Positions 32,143 to 45,600 of a DNA stretch of 64,000 nt are shown one piece after another (positions within the stretch are counted from its first letter, which is position 1; each line of letters starts with the position of its first letter). The translations under genes were made by a program, and so were the position numbers. The DNA comes from Plutella xylostella (Eukaryota > Arthropoda > Insecta > Lepidoptera > Plutellidae): the NCBI RefSeq assembly GCF_932276165.1, contig NC_063992.1, forward strand, positions 1,374,001-1,438,000, read 5' to 3'. The notes beneath the pieces are model-generated. The model was not told the DNA's origin and did not search any database. It saw nothing but the letters and a program-made list of their open reading frames with translations.

Positions 32143-34402
32143 GTAAGACTAAAATATTAAATATAAGTACCTTGATTAAGAATTATCTTGAGCTTATCTT
32201 AAATACTGAACACCAATATGCCGTTGCAAATAGTTATTTTAATCCGAAAAAAACTGGACATCTTTTTTTCAGCGATATTTTGAATATCAGAGAAGTTCTC
32301 ATTTCCGCTTCCTTTTTTATTAGTAAAATCAAATACCTAACTGATCACATCGACCTACTGGACTCACCCTTTTTCTGATTTTAATAAATTGCCATTTTCT
32401 TAGCTTTAGGTATTCAGTTGACACTTTTTAGAAAACTAATACTTTTTCTTAAATCTCCGGGATTATCAAGTGATAAATGGAATGTTTACCAAACAGTCAT
32501 TATTCTTGTTGATCGTTAGTAAAAATATGGGTCTTCTAAGTTGTATTTATATTTGTGTGTGCGAATTAAGCTTGGATAATGGATACCTATACAAGTTATT
32601 GAGTTTTTAGCGTTAAGATTTATTTACCTATTGTTACAAAATTAATTTTCTTTATAGCTGTAGCTACATTTCAGGATTGATCCCGCCTTATTCTTTATAC
32701 CATACAGGCTAAACTTGAATGGCAATTTCCCATTTCTCCTTTCACGATACATTTGAATATCACTTAGGAAACAAGTCCTTTATTACATTTTCTCGTCCAC
32801 ATTCAAGGCCAATGAACGTCGCTATAGACCTGGACATAATTACATTTCAGTTCCCTCCAGTTACAGCCAGAAATGGACATGTGTGGAATTATACTGTCTG
32901 TCTATTCTCCTCCATTAAAGACAGTCCCAGATAACACAAACTCTCATTTTCCATGTAGACCTCAAAATACGCGACGTTTTGAGTGTCCGTAAATAAAGTT
33001 TATATACAATTAATGCATTCAGTAGTTGATGTTTGGAAGTCAAAGCTTTGAATAAAACAAGTACCCCTTTTAATTAATCTTCGTTCAATTGTCGAAGTTA
33101 AGAACTGGACAGTATTAAAGTATTTGCCATAAAATGACGTGGGCGTCGCGTTTTAAAAAACGATTCTGATAGCTTCGTGCGAATTAATCCAGTTTTACCG
33201 TTCCATGATAGTTGTACAGTCGTAAAACTGTATTTTTGACATGAGAATCAGGCTTCTGGTATGAGGAAAACGTTAAGGTTCCATGAGGAAGGTTTTGGAC
33301 AGTGAGGCTCTTTACCAGAAGCCTATATCCAGCAGTATTTGGGGCCGACAGCCCTTTGTGAGTTTGACAAGGCACAAAGAGTGTACTTTCCTATATAGCT
33401 ACTAGTACTCGTATCTTATGTTAGTAGATATTTTTTTACAGCACATCACTCTTTTATCTATGGCCTGGTGCTAGTAAAATTTAGGCATTTAATTAATAAA
33501 TATGTTCCAGAATAATGCAGGAACTTTTGGAAAAAGGTCTGTGATTCCTATTTATTCTAGTCTCGTTCTAATTTATTTTCAGGATAAGTTATTTAATTAA
33601 ATACGTACCTTTCTTATCGTTGCTTCCATTTTTCACGGAAGTTTCTTTTTAGCACACCATTTTTTTTCTTCTAATAAATTGCGTGAAAATTTATACAAGA
33701 AATCCCTTATATTATCTTTTAGTTTATATTAAACGGTTATAAAAACGATATTGTGTACACTCTTGGAACTAAATTATGCACCATTATTATAATAATTGTT
33801 CCTATCCAAGTCTGCGTTATTCCATTTTATTTTTAGGGGAAATCTTATCTAAGTGACATTAAAAGAAGGTGAGTAATAAAACAAAGCTAGTTTTCACCGA
33901 TATGTTTGTATAAGTATAAGAATGGTATGTACTAATAAACCTTTAAATAATTATGCTAACTAGCGCCATCATCTGTTCATCATATTTACTATCTAAAACT
34001 TAGCATTTTCCACAAATACTGCCGTTTTATGTGTTTTTGAATATGATATTTTGTCACTTTTTTCTTTGGCGGCGCTAATGCAACACTTACCCACCTCAAA
34101 AGGTCAACTACTGAATAAACTATGTTCACGCTTCACAAACTATGAGATTTCTATTTATAATGTATCCAAAATATCACATTTTGCTGCTCGGTGAACTGTG
34201 AGCTCCGTACATTCGTGTCTCAATTGCCTTCAGCGACATGAAGTCAAGTGAAAGTTCCCGAAGACTTCAGTCGGTGTTCAGACACAATGCGCGATCAATC
34301 ACGAAGAGATCGGAATAAAGGGAAGAGCCCATACAGGCGCAAAACGAGAAAGCGTATCGGTAGAAAGGGGTCACTCCACATAACGACAAACTAAATTTCA
34401 GA

Positions 34403-34648
34403 CATGGAAGTAGAAAAAAAGGCGGAAGGAATCTCGCTTACTAAAACACTGAAGCACCACAATGGCGGCGACATGAGAGTGTGTGGGTGCGTAGGTGCGA
34501 CGTGATTGGCGCGCGGCCGCAAACTGACTTACTTTGATTTGAATGTGTGTGTGTCGGGCTCGTCGTAACAATGAAAATGACTTACTTACTTAGGGTGCCT
34601 CAGTTTTTAGTTAGCGATATTCTTTCCGCCTTTTTTTCTACTTCCATG
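34403..34648. mobile_element. hAT-type MITE, copy 1
   Basis: A 246-bp element with inverted ends of about 35 bp (CATGGAAGTAGAAAAAAAGG... and its complement). It is flanked by 8-bp repeats, ATTTCAGA (34395..34402) and GTTTCAGA (34649..34656), with one mismatch. Eight-base duplication fits the hAT superfamily. A second copy is at 49678..49903. Confidence 0.85.
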
Positions 34649-36462
34649 GTTTCAGAGAATTCTCATGACTCACTCTCATGCGTGACAGCTTTCTGTTTTT
34701 AGTTTTTTCTGAGGTAGAGTATCCCTCCGAAGCTTCAAAACAGATGGACAGATTTGCATGTTACGTGGCAGGGATATTTGTTAGCTTTGCTTCATTTAGT
34801 TCAGTTATTAAGAGATCACTTGTTATTGTTCAATTATTATTCTTTTTTTTTTCTTTAGATGTTCTTTTCAATAATATTTTGGAGGTACAATACGTCTCGC
34901 CACCATTCCTGCAACGTATCAACACCGTTGAGTTTTTTATAGATATTTCGATACATAACCATCAATCATACTAGAGTCTTCAACTTGTCTTCACCCTAAA
35001 GTAGAAAATTAGCTCAAGTCGTCAAATACAACCGAGAAATATCTAATACTTATGTATGAGAATTAGTAAGCTCAAAATTATTGTTGACTTAACTTCACGG
35101 GTGTATCCACTTATGTACAGTGTACACGTCAAATGTTACATAACTTAGCAATACTGTTATATTATTCACTGTTCGTGATAGGGAATTAGGACTCAAGGTT
35201 CAAATCTGTAGAATGTACATCCATTTACTTAGGTATGTATAGAAGCTGTTCACGTTTAGGTAATTGCTCTAATTATTTTAAATAAAAACTACTTACTTAA
35301 AACTTAATTCGAACAAATATTTTTTTAAATATAATTTCCCCTGTACCCTTTTTGTAACCTCTTTTTAGAGCCCGCGTCTACGCACAGATAATCATTTATT
35401 TACCGAAACCGGCAACACGACAGAGCAACAAAATAAATACAAACACAAGTTAAACGTTGCCAGACAATTGCAGACCTTTTGTACAACCTACTTAGGGGTC
35501 AATTCAGCTTGGCAAATAACTTGAGGGGCAAGTATCTAATTTTGCTGGGCTCAGGAAAGATATATAGCAATAGAACGTGCCCTCACGTATTATATGAAGA
35601 GCTACTTTTGACTCAAATTCAAGGCTTATTACGGCCTTAAAAATGTAAACAGTGGATGTTATTTAAATTTTAAGATTACTCCTATCGTCTAATAACTTGG
35701 CGCAAATAGAGTTTAATAATTAAAGCTGTATATATTATAATATAAAGCTTTTTATATCTGCAGGGCGATCACGAAAAACAGAGCTAACGTATAGAATCGA
35801 ATGCGAGTGCGACAACTGTCAATTCTATAGGTAAAAAAAAGTGTTCGAAAGTGCTGTCAAGTTGATCATTTCTGAAGATAATCAAAAGGTTATATTCATT
35901 TTTTGCTATGGATATTCCGTGTATCGATGAGGATTAATTGTTGAGAAGATTAATTATCTTAATTAAGAAAATACAAAGGGATGAAAATATAGATACAGAT
36001 AACATTGTGATAAATTGTGGAGGATGATTTCTTCGCATTATTTTATCAATTTATCATAGAGTCGTTCACTCTTTCTTCAGTGGGGATTTACGTGAAAAGG
36101 ACGTCCTGATAAAACCAGTAGGTACATCTAGAATTTTATGAGTATATCCAGCTATAATGTTATGATGAATATAAAAATACTTAGAAGATAAATTATTATT
36201 TTGATGAAGACCATATATTAACAAACTCACAACATGCACAAAATACGACTAAGGTCCGATCTTCTTTACTGAAATTGAGACGAAGTGATGTAAATGGAAG
36301 ACTATTTACTAAGAGTGCAAACCTTTGTTCCTGCTTGGGTGATATAAATTCGTTCCTTCAGTGACAAATCTTTTATGTCACGCCTTGTTCAAATACACAT
36401 ATATTATTAAATTACCCATAGGCATTCGCCTTATTGTTTTTCAGAGTAAAACTAAAGCCACA

Positions 36463-36622
36463 AAAGGTAAACGTCCACCTATCGTATCAAATGGATTGTA
36501 ATAAATAAATGGAGAAACGGCGTCGGCAATGCCAATGAAGTGGACGCACACATTTTTATACAAAGAATACTGAATGCGATGCGCCCATTTTGTATGACAC
36601 CGAAAGGTGGACGTTTACCTTA
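36463..36622. mobile_element. MITE with AAGGTAAACGTCCACCT ends
   Basis: The 160-bp block starts AAGGTAAACGTCCACCT and ends with its complement, with TTAA/TAA-like flanks that do not give a clean target duplication. A diverged relative is at about 56935..57065 ('gttggcaatgctgataaactggacgcac'). Confidence 0.65.
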
Positions 36623-37359
36623 ATTTATATATAACACTGCGAAAAGTAAGTGCAGCAATGCAACACCGCCTACCCTGTCCAATGACAGATACTTAAAAAA
36701 CAATAGCTATGACAGTGATAGACTAATAATACGCGGCGATAATAGTACTCACGATGAAATTAACCTGTCATAAGCAGACCTTATCATACCATTGAGCCGC
36801 AACTGCTCATTCAATATTCGCTCTTAATTTCAACGACATAAAGAGCGATGGGAATATTACGACAGTGAACGTTTTGTCTTCGACTGTGTAATCAGAATCT
36901 CTAATGAGGTCCATCGGAGACCCGTTGTTCTAACTTATAAGCGTGTTGGTGACAACCGCTAGGGCTGGGTTTGTCACCGCGGTGAAAGGATCAACCAGTC
37001 CGATTAGCGGCAAGGAGCAGTTAGAATATTACTCGAGAAGGTACCGTACCATGATCGAGGAAGACTTGCCTTAATATCAGACATTTGCCTTATAGTCTAA
37101 GATTGATCTTAATGCTTGAATATTGGACTATAGATTTGGTAGCTATGGCCTATTACGGGTTAATAATCATATGATGTGATGTGATGATGATGTGGGGACA
37201 TCTCACACACGGCCATCCGACCCAAACTAGGCGGAGCCTCATAAGTAGTAGTAGTATAGTAACTCTCGGTATATTATGTTTATTAGAATTAAACAGGAAT
37301 TAAAACATTTCGAGACCAAACTTCAAAATATCTACATCGATTTAACTGCATGTGTAGTC

Positions 37360-37425
37360 GTAGCAATCGTAGCAAATTCGTAGCCGTTAGCTCGTAGCGC
37401 GTAGCGGCTGTCGTAGCGGAGTACG
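37360..37425. repeat. 'cgtagc' rich repeat
   Basis: Several cgtagc/gctacg units occur close together ('tagctcgtagcgcgtagcgg'). A similar block is at 55535..55615. This is a low-complexity dispersed repeat, class unknown. Confidence 0.5.
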
Positions 37426-37992
37426 AAAACTAGGTTTAGAAAACCGTTTTGAAGGCGAGCCTCCCAACGTGATAGGTCACGAGCCACAAATATAACACAT
37501 TGTTAGGTAGGCAATTAGGCATATCAAATACACAGACAAGCAAACTAAAACTTGGTTTATTAAATGTAAATATAGGATTATGCAGAATGCGAGGGTTTAT
37601 TAATTATTCGTACAGCAGATTACCATATTATCATGACAATAACTTTGAGGTCGATATCCGGACTTCATCTCCAGGGGTAACACATTTATGGAAAGGACAG
37701 AGTTTTTGTGAATTGGTGGTAGTATATTATGACTATAGACCAATAATTGTAGGATTTTACATCTAATAAACAACATTTGATTGGATTTTATAATCTCCGC
37801 CTCTGATAGTTAAGTACCTTATCGGTTTGTACAATTAAATATAATGCAATATAACTTTATTGATCGCTGAAAAAAAGTTTTCCAAATCGAGTGAAAGTGA
37901 TAGCCATTCAAGCAAAGAGGTATTAATTAAACCTATCACTTTTGTAACAACTACAGTCATAATACTTACATCTAATGCTAGTTTATATATTA

Positions 37993-38187
37993 TCCTAACT
38001 AATATTATAAATGCGAAAGTAACTGTGTCTGTCTGTTACTCTTTCACGCCAAAACTACGGAACGGATTTGAATGAAATTTGGTATACATATGGTCTAGAC
38101 CCCGAGAAAGAACATAGGTTACATTTTATCCCGGAATTCCCACAGGAAAACTTCTTAAGGCGAAGCATAGCTTGTGGGAACAGCTAG
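37993..38187 (+). mobile_element. Non-autonomous Helitron, complete
   Basis: It begins TCCTAACTAATATTATAAAT and ends GGGAACAGCTAG, preceded by a short stem. It sits between A (37992 side) and T (38188) as expected for Helitron insertion into AT. The length is 195 bp with no coding sequence. Confidence 0.85.
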
Positions 38188-38639
38188 TATGTTATAATTA
38201 TTAAATAAGTCTCATTGGAGAATGAAACTACGTACTGAGTACGGAGAGCGGCGCTCCGGATTGGCCGAGAGACTCGAGCGACACGCCAAGGCTACTCCTG
38301 ATAGGCAGATTAAGGGATAACCTCTCGGAGACATCTTGGGATTACCTCGCCGCGGATTTATGTGACAACCCTGTGTGTGTGCTAATAAATAATGGTGAAA
38401 GTAACAGCTGTTTCATATATTTTATGAGTATCTGCACAAGTATGGACCAGTTGTTATTATTTACGCATTTTCTTAAAAGGCTTCATAATAAAAGTTGCTG
38501 AGTATGACTAGGTGTCCCGAATTATCGGGAGTTGTACCGATTTCGACTCACAGAATAATCAAGATAATTATTCTGAGTGTAGACGAGCCTTAATATTAAT
38601 ATCGGCGAGTTGAGGGTAGACTAATTTATCCACGTAAAC

Positions 38640-38860
38640 GAGCAGCGCGGGAGCCCTTTTCACTTATTGTGAGCAGCCGCGGTGAGCAGACGGAGAGTGA
38701 GGGAGTTATCAGTGTCGTGGGTGCGAGAGGACCCCGCGGAGCCTAGCCGAGGCGCCCAGGCTCGGGGAGCCGAGGCGGGCGTGATGGCCCGGTTCAGACA
38801 ACAGCCAGTTACTGCAAGTGCGCAGCTAAGTGACCTTTCTACTTACCTTTTATATCTCGT
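38640..38860 (+). other. GC-rich block inside intron 1
   Basis: About 220 bp are strikingly GC-rich compared with the flanks ('cccaggctcggggagccgag'). It could be an unannotated exon, an alternative promoter, or a retroposed fragment. The 62-codon frame 38682..38870 has no recognisable domain. Confidence 0.35.
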
Positions 38861-39019
38861 TTATGATTGATAAGTTATACCTACACTTGATTTCTTGAAG
38901 TACCAATTGTGTTTATAATGAGTAAGGAAACTAAGGAGGTAATGTAAGGTTCAAAGGAGGTACGAGTACATACCGTACCCGTACCGTGTGATAATAGATA
39001 GATTAGATATTCAGTGCGC

Positions 39020-39160
39020 CAGGGGAAACAATCCCATGTGATCAGTGTAAGAAGCTAGGGAAATAGTCCCATGTGATCAGTGTAAGAAGCTAGGGAAATA
39101 GTCCCATGTGATCAGTGTAAGAAGCTAGGGAAACAGTCCTATGTGATCAGTCCCAGGGAA
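39020..39160. repeat. 35-bp minisatellite, about 3.5 copies
   Basis: The unit starting CCCATGTGATCAGTGTAAGA repeats at 39033, 39068, 39103 and 39138 with a constant 35-bp period. The last copy is diverged (CCTATGTG) and partial. Confidence 0.95.
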
Positions 39161-42158
39161 CAACCCTACTAGCGAGGCACGGGGTGGCTATAGGGGAGGT
39201 TGGAGGCCACTGGGGTGAAACCCCTAAGAACATCAGGATTATCCTTGACATTCAGACGATCAGGTTATTAGACTGATCGGTCATCACGTGTGCGTGATAC
39301 TAAGTAACTAATTTGTTTATGATATATCCCATATTCAGTTCGTCACCGTGATTAGTATGTTTGTACTAATCACGGTTATTAATTATTAACAGTTCAGATA
39401 TTCGCGTTTACTCATATAAATAGTTTAATGAAATCGCGACAAATGGGACGTAACCAAACAATTTTTCACCATGAATCTCCCACGGGAAAGAAAGACGAAA
39501 CTAAGCTGAATGAGTCCATTCTAAATAGCAAATTGTTAACATTTCTAGATGTAACACTACTGAAATATTACGGAAGCTTTTAAACCCTAAAATATTGTGT
39601 CAACTTATCACTAACCCTTCTTCAACAAAACGCCTAAGAACGCGAACAGTAAAATTTACACCTTACGACGCACATATTAGGAACTTCTAACTCCGGTGCA
39701 TTACTCGTATCCTGTGGCCGACCGTATGTTGGAATAATACGCCGAATAAACTAGCCCAAGGGTTGTATTTGTACAAGCTGATCCCGGAACCCAGCAACCA
39801 CTTAGAGTGAACCCTAAATTATGTAGGCACGTCTTGTTCATAATTAAGTTTGTCATTCATGAAGTGGTTTGATGAGAGTTAATTGGCCCCGGCGGTAATG
39901 GCGAACGGTCCACGCACGCTCTAAGCGTGGGTGCCCTAAGACGTATGTTTTTATCAGTTATTAAGCGTTGCAAGAAAGGACCCGTCCCGAGCTTGCATGT
40001 AAACGCAAGGAGAAAATTTCTTATTAATGATTCATATTTTTTGCACTTCCCTTCTTTCTGTGTCTGAATCCCCTGCAGGTTGTCTGGTAGATAATGTTTT
40101 TAGCATTAAGTCCACCTGATTGTAAAATGGAAATAAATACCTCCGTACCCTGGGTGGACACTGTGGACAGCGGCTGACGCTACTCTGTCTGGCTAATCCC
40201 TTCACCACGGTGATTAACCCTAGACGCACTCTGGTGTTAACAACTTTATGTTTAAACCAAAGAAAACTCACTCAGTAGGTATCCATCAACCGCATTCGAA
40301 TGTAATAAATGCTAAGACATCCCCTTTCGGCTACAATCTACAAAACCAATGCATCGCAAAAATTAGTTATTTTACTCACCATCAGAATTTCAATTTTGGT
40401 TTTCGTTCTTCTTAAGTGCCTTGTTTGGTTACTATGGAATATTTTTAATTAAATTTTATAATAAACTTGAAAAATGCTTCGCAAAATTTTGTTAAAGCTT
40501 AAGAAATGTAAGGTAAGGTAGGCGCGTAAAATAAATCTACTCGGCCATTCCCAAAATTGCTTTCCCGGTTATAATAATTATCATTCCAATGTGCTGAGGT
40601 TCAGTGTACTCGCTATAGCAATGGGATTAAATTTTACCTAATTAGACCAAGTGAATATTTACATAATACTCGTATAAGAACCAATGCAAGGTATAAGTTT
40701 AAAAAATATAGTTCAAACTGAGAGAGTTCTAGAAAAAAATCTAAGATAACATTATAACTCAAACCTTATAACTCTAACGGACTTTAATACCACGACAACT
40801 TTGTATAAATACGCGAAATTAGGTACATACATTTCGCGAGAACACGCGGTGAATTACTAATCTCTTCATAATCTTTTCACCAAAATTAGTTTTCTCATAT
40901 ACTTATTCAGAACGTCAATTTAGCAGGCGGAACGTCGTGAGTAAAATTTAGAACGAAATTATTTACATAAAAGGGACCGCCACGGAGGAAATGGCAAATT
41001 TACACGAACGTTTTTTTATACACATCACATATTATTAACGTAGGTACTTTATAAGTCAGGTTATTCAAATATTGCGATACACATTTGTATACACATTATT
41101 ATTATATTAATAATGATTATAAAGAAGAAATATTGATTATAATGTTTGCTAGCACGAGTAAGTGCTGAATGGATGGATACAATTATTCAGTTATTTACAA
41201 TTATTCAGGATTTCCCACGGAAACTCTGAAAAATCCTCGATGAATCCTACTTATGTTAAAACCCCAAACAAACTTAAGTAATTTTATATGTTTACATTTA
41301 TTAGACTTTGCAGTATTCATGATAAAATTTAATATACCTTGAATATTAGTATAAACATTCTCATCCAATGAACATCTCCCAAGAGTATCCACAACAGTGA
41401 CATATTTGGCTCATGTCTTGTTCAAGTTGAGGCTACAACCATATTTTAATGTGAAGCGTTGGGACACGACCTTACAAATAGAATATAGGCAGGAAATTTA
41501 TCAGTGACCGACTCCAAAATATTGGTTTCGTGGTAATTGTATTGTACCTAATGTATAACACTGCAATGTTTAATAAATAAAGTAATTAATTATAAGTAGT
41601 CGATTATTTCTTTCTATTAGCGAAAACGTATAAGTATCCCAATATCTCTTGAATAGAAAAATGTTATAGAATTTCGGGTACTGGGATTTACTTGCCTTCC
41701 GGTCGATCATTGATAACTTTCTGCCCTGCACATACTTGCTGTGCATTGCAAATGTCATTCACAATAGCTTCATCTACGAAGTCACCCCAAGTTTAGCGGC
41801 TAAACGTCTCGGCGGTTGGCTGTTTCCACACTGCGTCGTTAGACGGTACGATATTGTTGGACTGATGTTTTAATATAAATTATGTATTGTCTTGCCCATA
41901 TCGCTAACATAGTGTCAAAGCTTTAAGAAGTTAATGTATGAAACTAAAATCCAACAACGCTAACTTTGGAACGGAAAATTTATGGGATTTAACAGTAAAG
42001 TACACTTGGTTTACTCCAATACCAATCACCCTAAAAACCAAACGAAAATTGGTTCGTCTGTTTGGGAACTATGTTACAACAGACACACAAACATGTGAAA
42101 CTTATAATACTCCTTGTTTTCCGTCGGGTGTTAAAAATAAACCTCTAATCAAAACATG

Positions 42159-42345
42159 TTCTGGAGTGGAGGCCGCGACTAGGCAAACGTAGTGTGGGAC
42201 GCCCTCCGGCTAGATGGTGTGACAACTTGCGAAAGGTGGCTGGATATGATTGGATGCGGAATGCTAAAGATCGCATCCAGTGGCGTGCTTTGGGAGAGGC
42301 CTACATCCAGCAGTGAACTGGTATAGGCTGATGGTGATGATGATG
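42159..42345 (+). mobile_element. RTE-type LINE, 187-bp 5'-truncated insertion
   Basis: It is flanked by a perfect 12-bp duplication AATCAAAACATG (42147..42158 and 42346..42357). From 42167 a 50-codon frame reads the last part of an RTE reverse-transcriptase ORF (WRPRLGKRSVGRPPARW ... GEAYIQQ) to TGA at 42314..42316, then a 3' UTR ending in a GAT repeat. It is undamaged over its length, so the insertion is fairly recent. Confidence 0.9.
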
Positions 42346-43805
42346 AATCAAAACATGCATATTACTATTTACGGGCTGGGCTTTTATTTGCCGGTACGAA
42401 ATTATCAGTCCTGAGATATCATGTCGTGCAGTTATCGTGTCGTTGCACTTACCGTTTAACGTGAAAACGCCGTTTCTCAAGTGATGCCTCGTAAAAGAGC
42501 AAAGGGCAATGTAAAGGTCGTGTCTTGTTCCACTAACCTTAATTATGACAGAAGGAAACCCCGGTACAGGACCACTGCGGATATCCTTTCCGCTTTGATT
42601 CCACGGCCGGAATGCGAATCTAATTTACAGTGTGTTTGTTTTGTTTCTAGCATTCTGACATAACATTACCTAACGTAAACCTAAGTTAAAACCCGATCAA
42701 TAAATAAAACCCAAAAGAAGCATTTCGTAGAGAAACCTAAACCAAATAAAACTGTATTTGCTTGTCATTGTCACATACAGATAAATCGCAGGTAAAATAT
42801 TTAGAAGACTGTTTTCTTTAATGGTGCAGAATAAAGAGTATTCTATTCTATTATATATTTCGATAGCTGATAAAAAATCGTGCAATAACAATTACCAATA
42901 TTCGTCAGAATATGTCCTGGATTTACTAAAGTGTGGGAAAACCGAGTCAAATATTCTTTTCAACTGTATTTTTTTGCGACCAATTTTATAAAGATTACTT
43001 GTGGCACCTCACCTCTAGACTCACTCAATATTCATAAATCTTCATTCCTCCCCTGTCCCCAACTAGATAAAGGTGTAAAAGGTAAAATCAAATCTATTAT
43101 GACACAATTTATATTTCACTTAGCACCGAAGCACCTCACTTAGGTGAAATTCAATTTGCCTCTAAATTCGTTACTTACTTGATAAAGGTCTTAAAGTACT
43201 CTGCAAAATACAATGTGAACACGATGTAAAACTTAACTTAATATGAAAGGGAACAATGAATGAGGCATTCTAATTACTTTAGAGCAGCTAAACGAGTGGC
43301 GAACAATCCGTTTAAATGAAACTTCCAATCGTATTAATCTTTTAGCAGCGACAAGTTTTGCACTAGAAATGGAACGATTAAGGGACATCCTCTGATCGGG
43401 TTTTAATTGCCAACTGAATAAGAGAGGGTTATAAGTTTGGCATAAGTTGTGTTGTAGTGTAGCTCCAACAAAGATTATCAGTTTCGTCAAGATCTTCGCC
43501 TGTTAATATTTGAAAACGTTTGTCACCTGTGTACAAAACAATAAAAGGCAGATATAATTATAATATACCTATTATGTATACGAATATGTATAAATCGAGC
43601 CGTAACATATAATTGATATTACTAAGTGGTGCTCTCACATGCGGTTTTTAGCTTTCAGCGGTTAAAACTACCATTTCCTGCGTCTCTATCATAGAGACAA
43701 TATTTCTATAATCTTTAAATTATATTCTTCTATTATATTCTATTATATTCTTCAGACGGAGTAGTGTTTGTCACCGTGGTGACAGATTGATGTAGTGTTC
43801 AGTCG

Positions 43806-43884
43806 CTGGGCTGGTTCGGGAATCGAATTCGATACCTTCGGCATAGCAGTCAGGGTCACTAACCACTACACTATTCGATCGTCA
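43806..43884 (-). repeat. tRNA-derived SINE head, inverted
   Basis: On the minus strand it reads 'atagtgtagtggttagtgac' with a TTCGATTCCC B-box-like end, the same family as the SINE at 981..1055. Confidence 0.6.
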
Positions 43885-45482
43885 TAATATAATCATCCCC
43901 ATTTATTGATGTTGACTACTACCGAAACGATTCGCCTTAACGATTCCATGCTCCACTGTAACCAACTTAGTAATGAAATGCATTTGCTCAGCCCCACTTC
44001 TGCAGTTAAAAGTTGGCTATTACTATTAGCGATGCAAGGGTACTATCAGGGAATCGGTCGTTTATCTACCTTGAAACTCAGAATCACTTGAAACCAACAT
44101 GTTTTTTAACTCTTTTTCCATCCAATATAGCCACCGTGTTTGGAAACTTTATGATAACTTAATTAATTATGATTTTAATTTTTATATTAATTACTTATAC
44201 TACCAGCGAAAAAAATATTTCCCTGATAGTACATAAAATTCAATAGGTTCACTTCCTGCATGTAGTTTTTGTTTTAGAACTAATTTTAAAAGAAAGTTTT
44301 GAAAAGTGTTTTTGTTTCTTAACTTATTGAAACTGGTTTATTAAATTGCTTGTATTATTTATAAGTAATTTTCTCATATCGATAGTTCAGCTACTTGTCT
44401 GTCAACCTTACGAGCTATTCCAAACTGCAGCGCTAACTTTATCTGGCTAATTACCTCTATCAGGTATTAATGTTCGGTCCGTAAATAAAACCGACACTAT
44501 ACCTAGCTCCTCTTAGGTACAGTCGATTGAGACTAAAAATACTCGGTCCACTTTTCCTTGTTCGAAACTGCAAATCGGCTTATTCTGTCAAGTCTTCTGT
44601 CTACTTCAGTGTAGTTGGTATCGAGTATTAGGGTAGAATTCTATCAGTTACCGAGCCGACTGATTATGTAGTCGATGTCGAAAACAACGTCTGAATCGAT
44701 AAAAGTTAAAATTCACAAAACATACTTTTTTGTGTGTTTATGGAAAATCTGCGATCTTAAGATTCAATATTTATAGGCGCAGAATAAAAATATCAAAATT
44801 GATTATATTTCATAGTTAATTAATTAGAGCATATACCTAATTCCTCGGGATGTGAGAAACGCTTATCTGCTTACGGGTGTATATCACTGATAAATTGATA
44901 CCCTAGGTATACACGAGTGAAATAAGCTGTCAAGTACAGCACAGGCTGCGCGGCAACATCTCAACAGCCTGACAGCTTGTATTAGAGCACCCTGTATTCA
45001 GTGCGATGATGCGATCTACTAAATATCGTATCAATGTTTATCGTCCATCTAATATCTAATCGTTGAGTTAAAAAATATAACAGTTATAACTTATAACTGT
45101 TGTAAACTTGATGTATAAAACATTTTCTATAATATTGAAAAAATGTTGCCGAATAGGTATAGTAAATATTTCAAACTCCTTCCTGTTCTAGATTTTTAAG
45201 TAATTTATTCGTATTTTATTACTAACTCAGCCGGCATCTTTTAACTTTATTCAATTTTAATAGCCCATAAAATCATTTACAGCTGGATAGGAGAGCAGAT
45301 TGAGCTCTTTGTGATGCGGATTGAGAATAAAATTGCTTTCTCTTTAATTAATTTCGTTGTAAAAAGTACAATTTAAAACGGCGGCGAAGTACGGACAGAG
45401 TTTAGTTCCGATAAAATTATGTTTATGCTTCATGCGAGTCCCGATGCTTAGCAAATATTGAATTAAGTAGCAGTAATATTAT

Positions 45483-45600
45483 AGAATAGAATAGAGTATT
45501 GCTTTATTGAACACCACATAAATCAGACATACTTATAGACTAGAACTAATGTACAATAGGCGGCCTTATCGCTGGGAGCGATCTCTTACAGGCAACCTTA
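45483..45600 (-). mobile_element. LINE 3'-UTR fragment (hairpin-motif family)
   Basis: On the minus strand it has 'gagatcgctcccagcgataa' then ggccgcc, and ends at an ATAGA simple repeat, as in the copy at 5640..5760. Confidence 0.6.

Noticed and set aside
32143..32378. Continuation of the receptor exon 1 frame to a stop at 32378
   Set aside because: A strong GTAAGA donor at 32143 whose phase fits the next exon makes this intron sequence; readthrough would give a short soluble product and cannot be fully excluded.
39020..39160. Regularly spaced repeats resembling a CRISPR array
   Set aside because: The whole 35-bp unit repeats without unique spacers, in a eukaryotic intron; it is a minisatellite.
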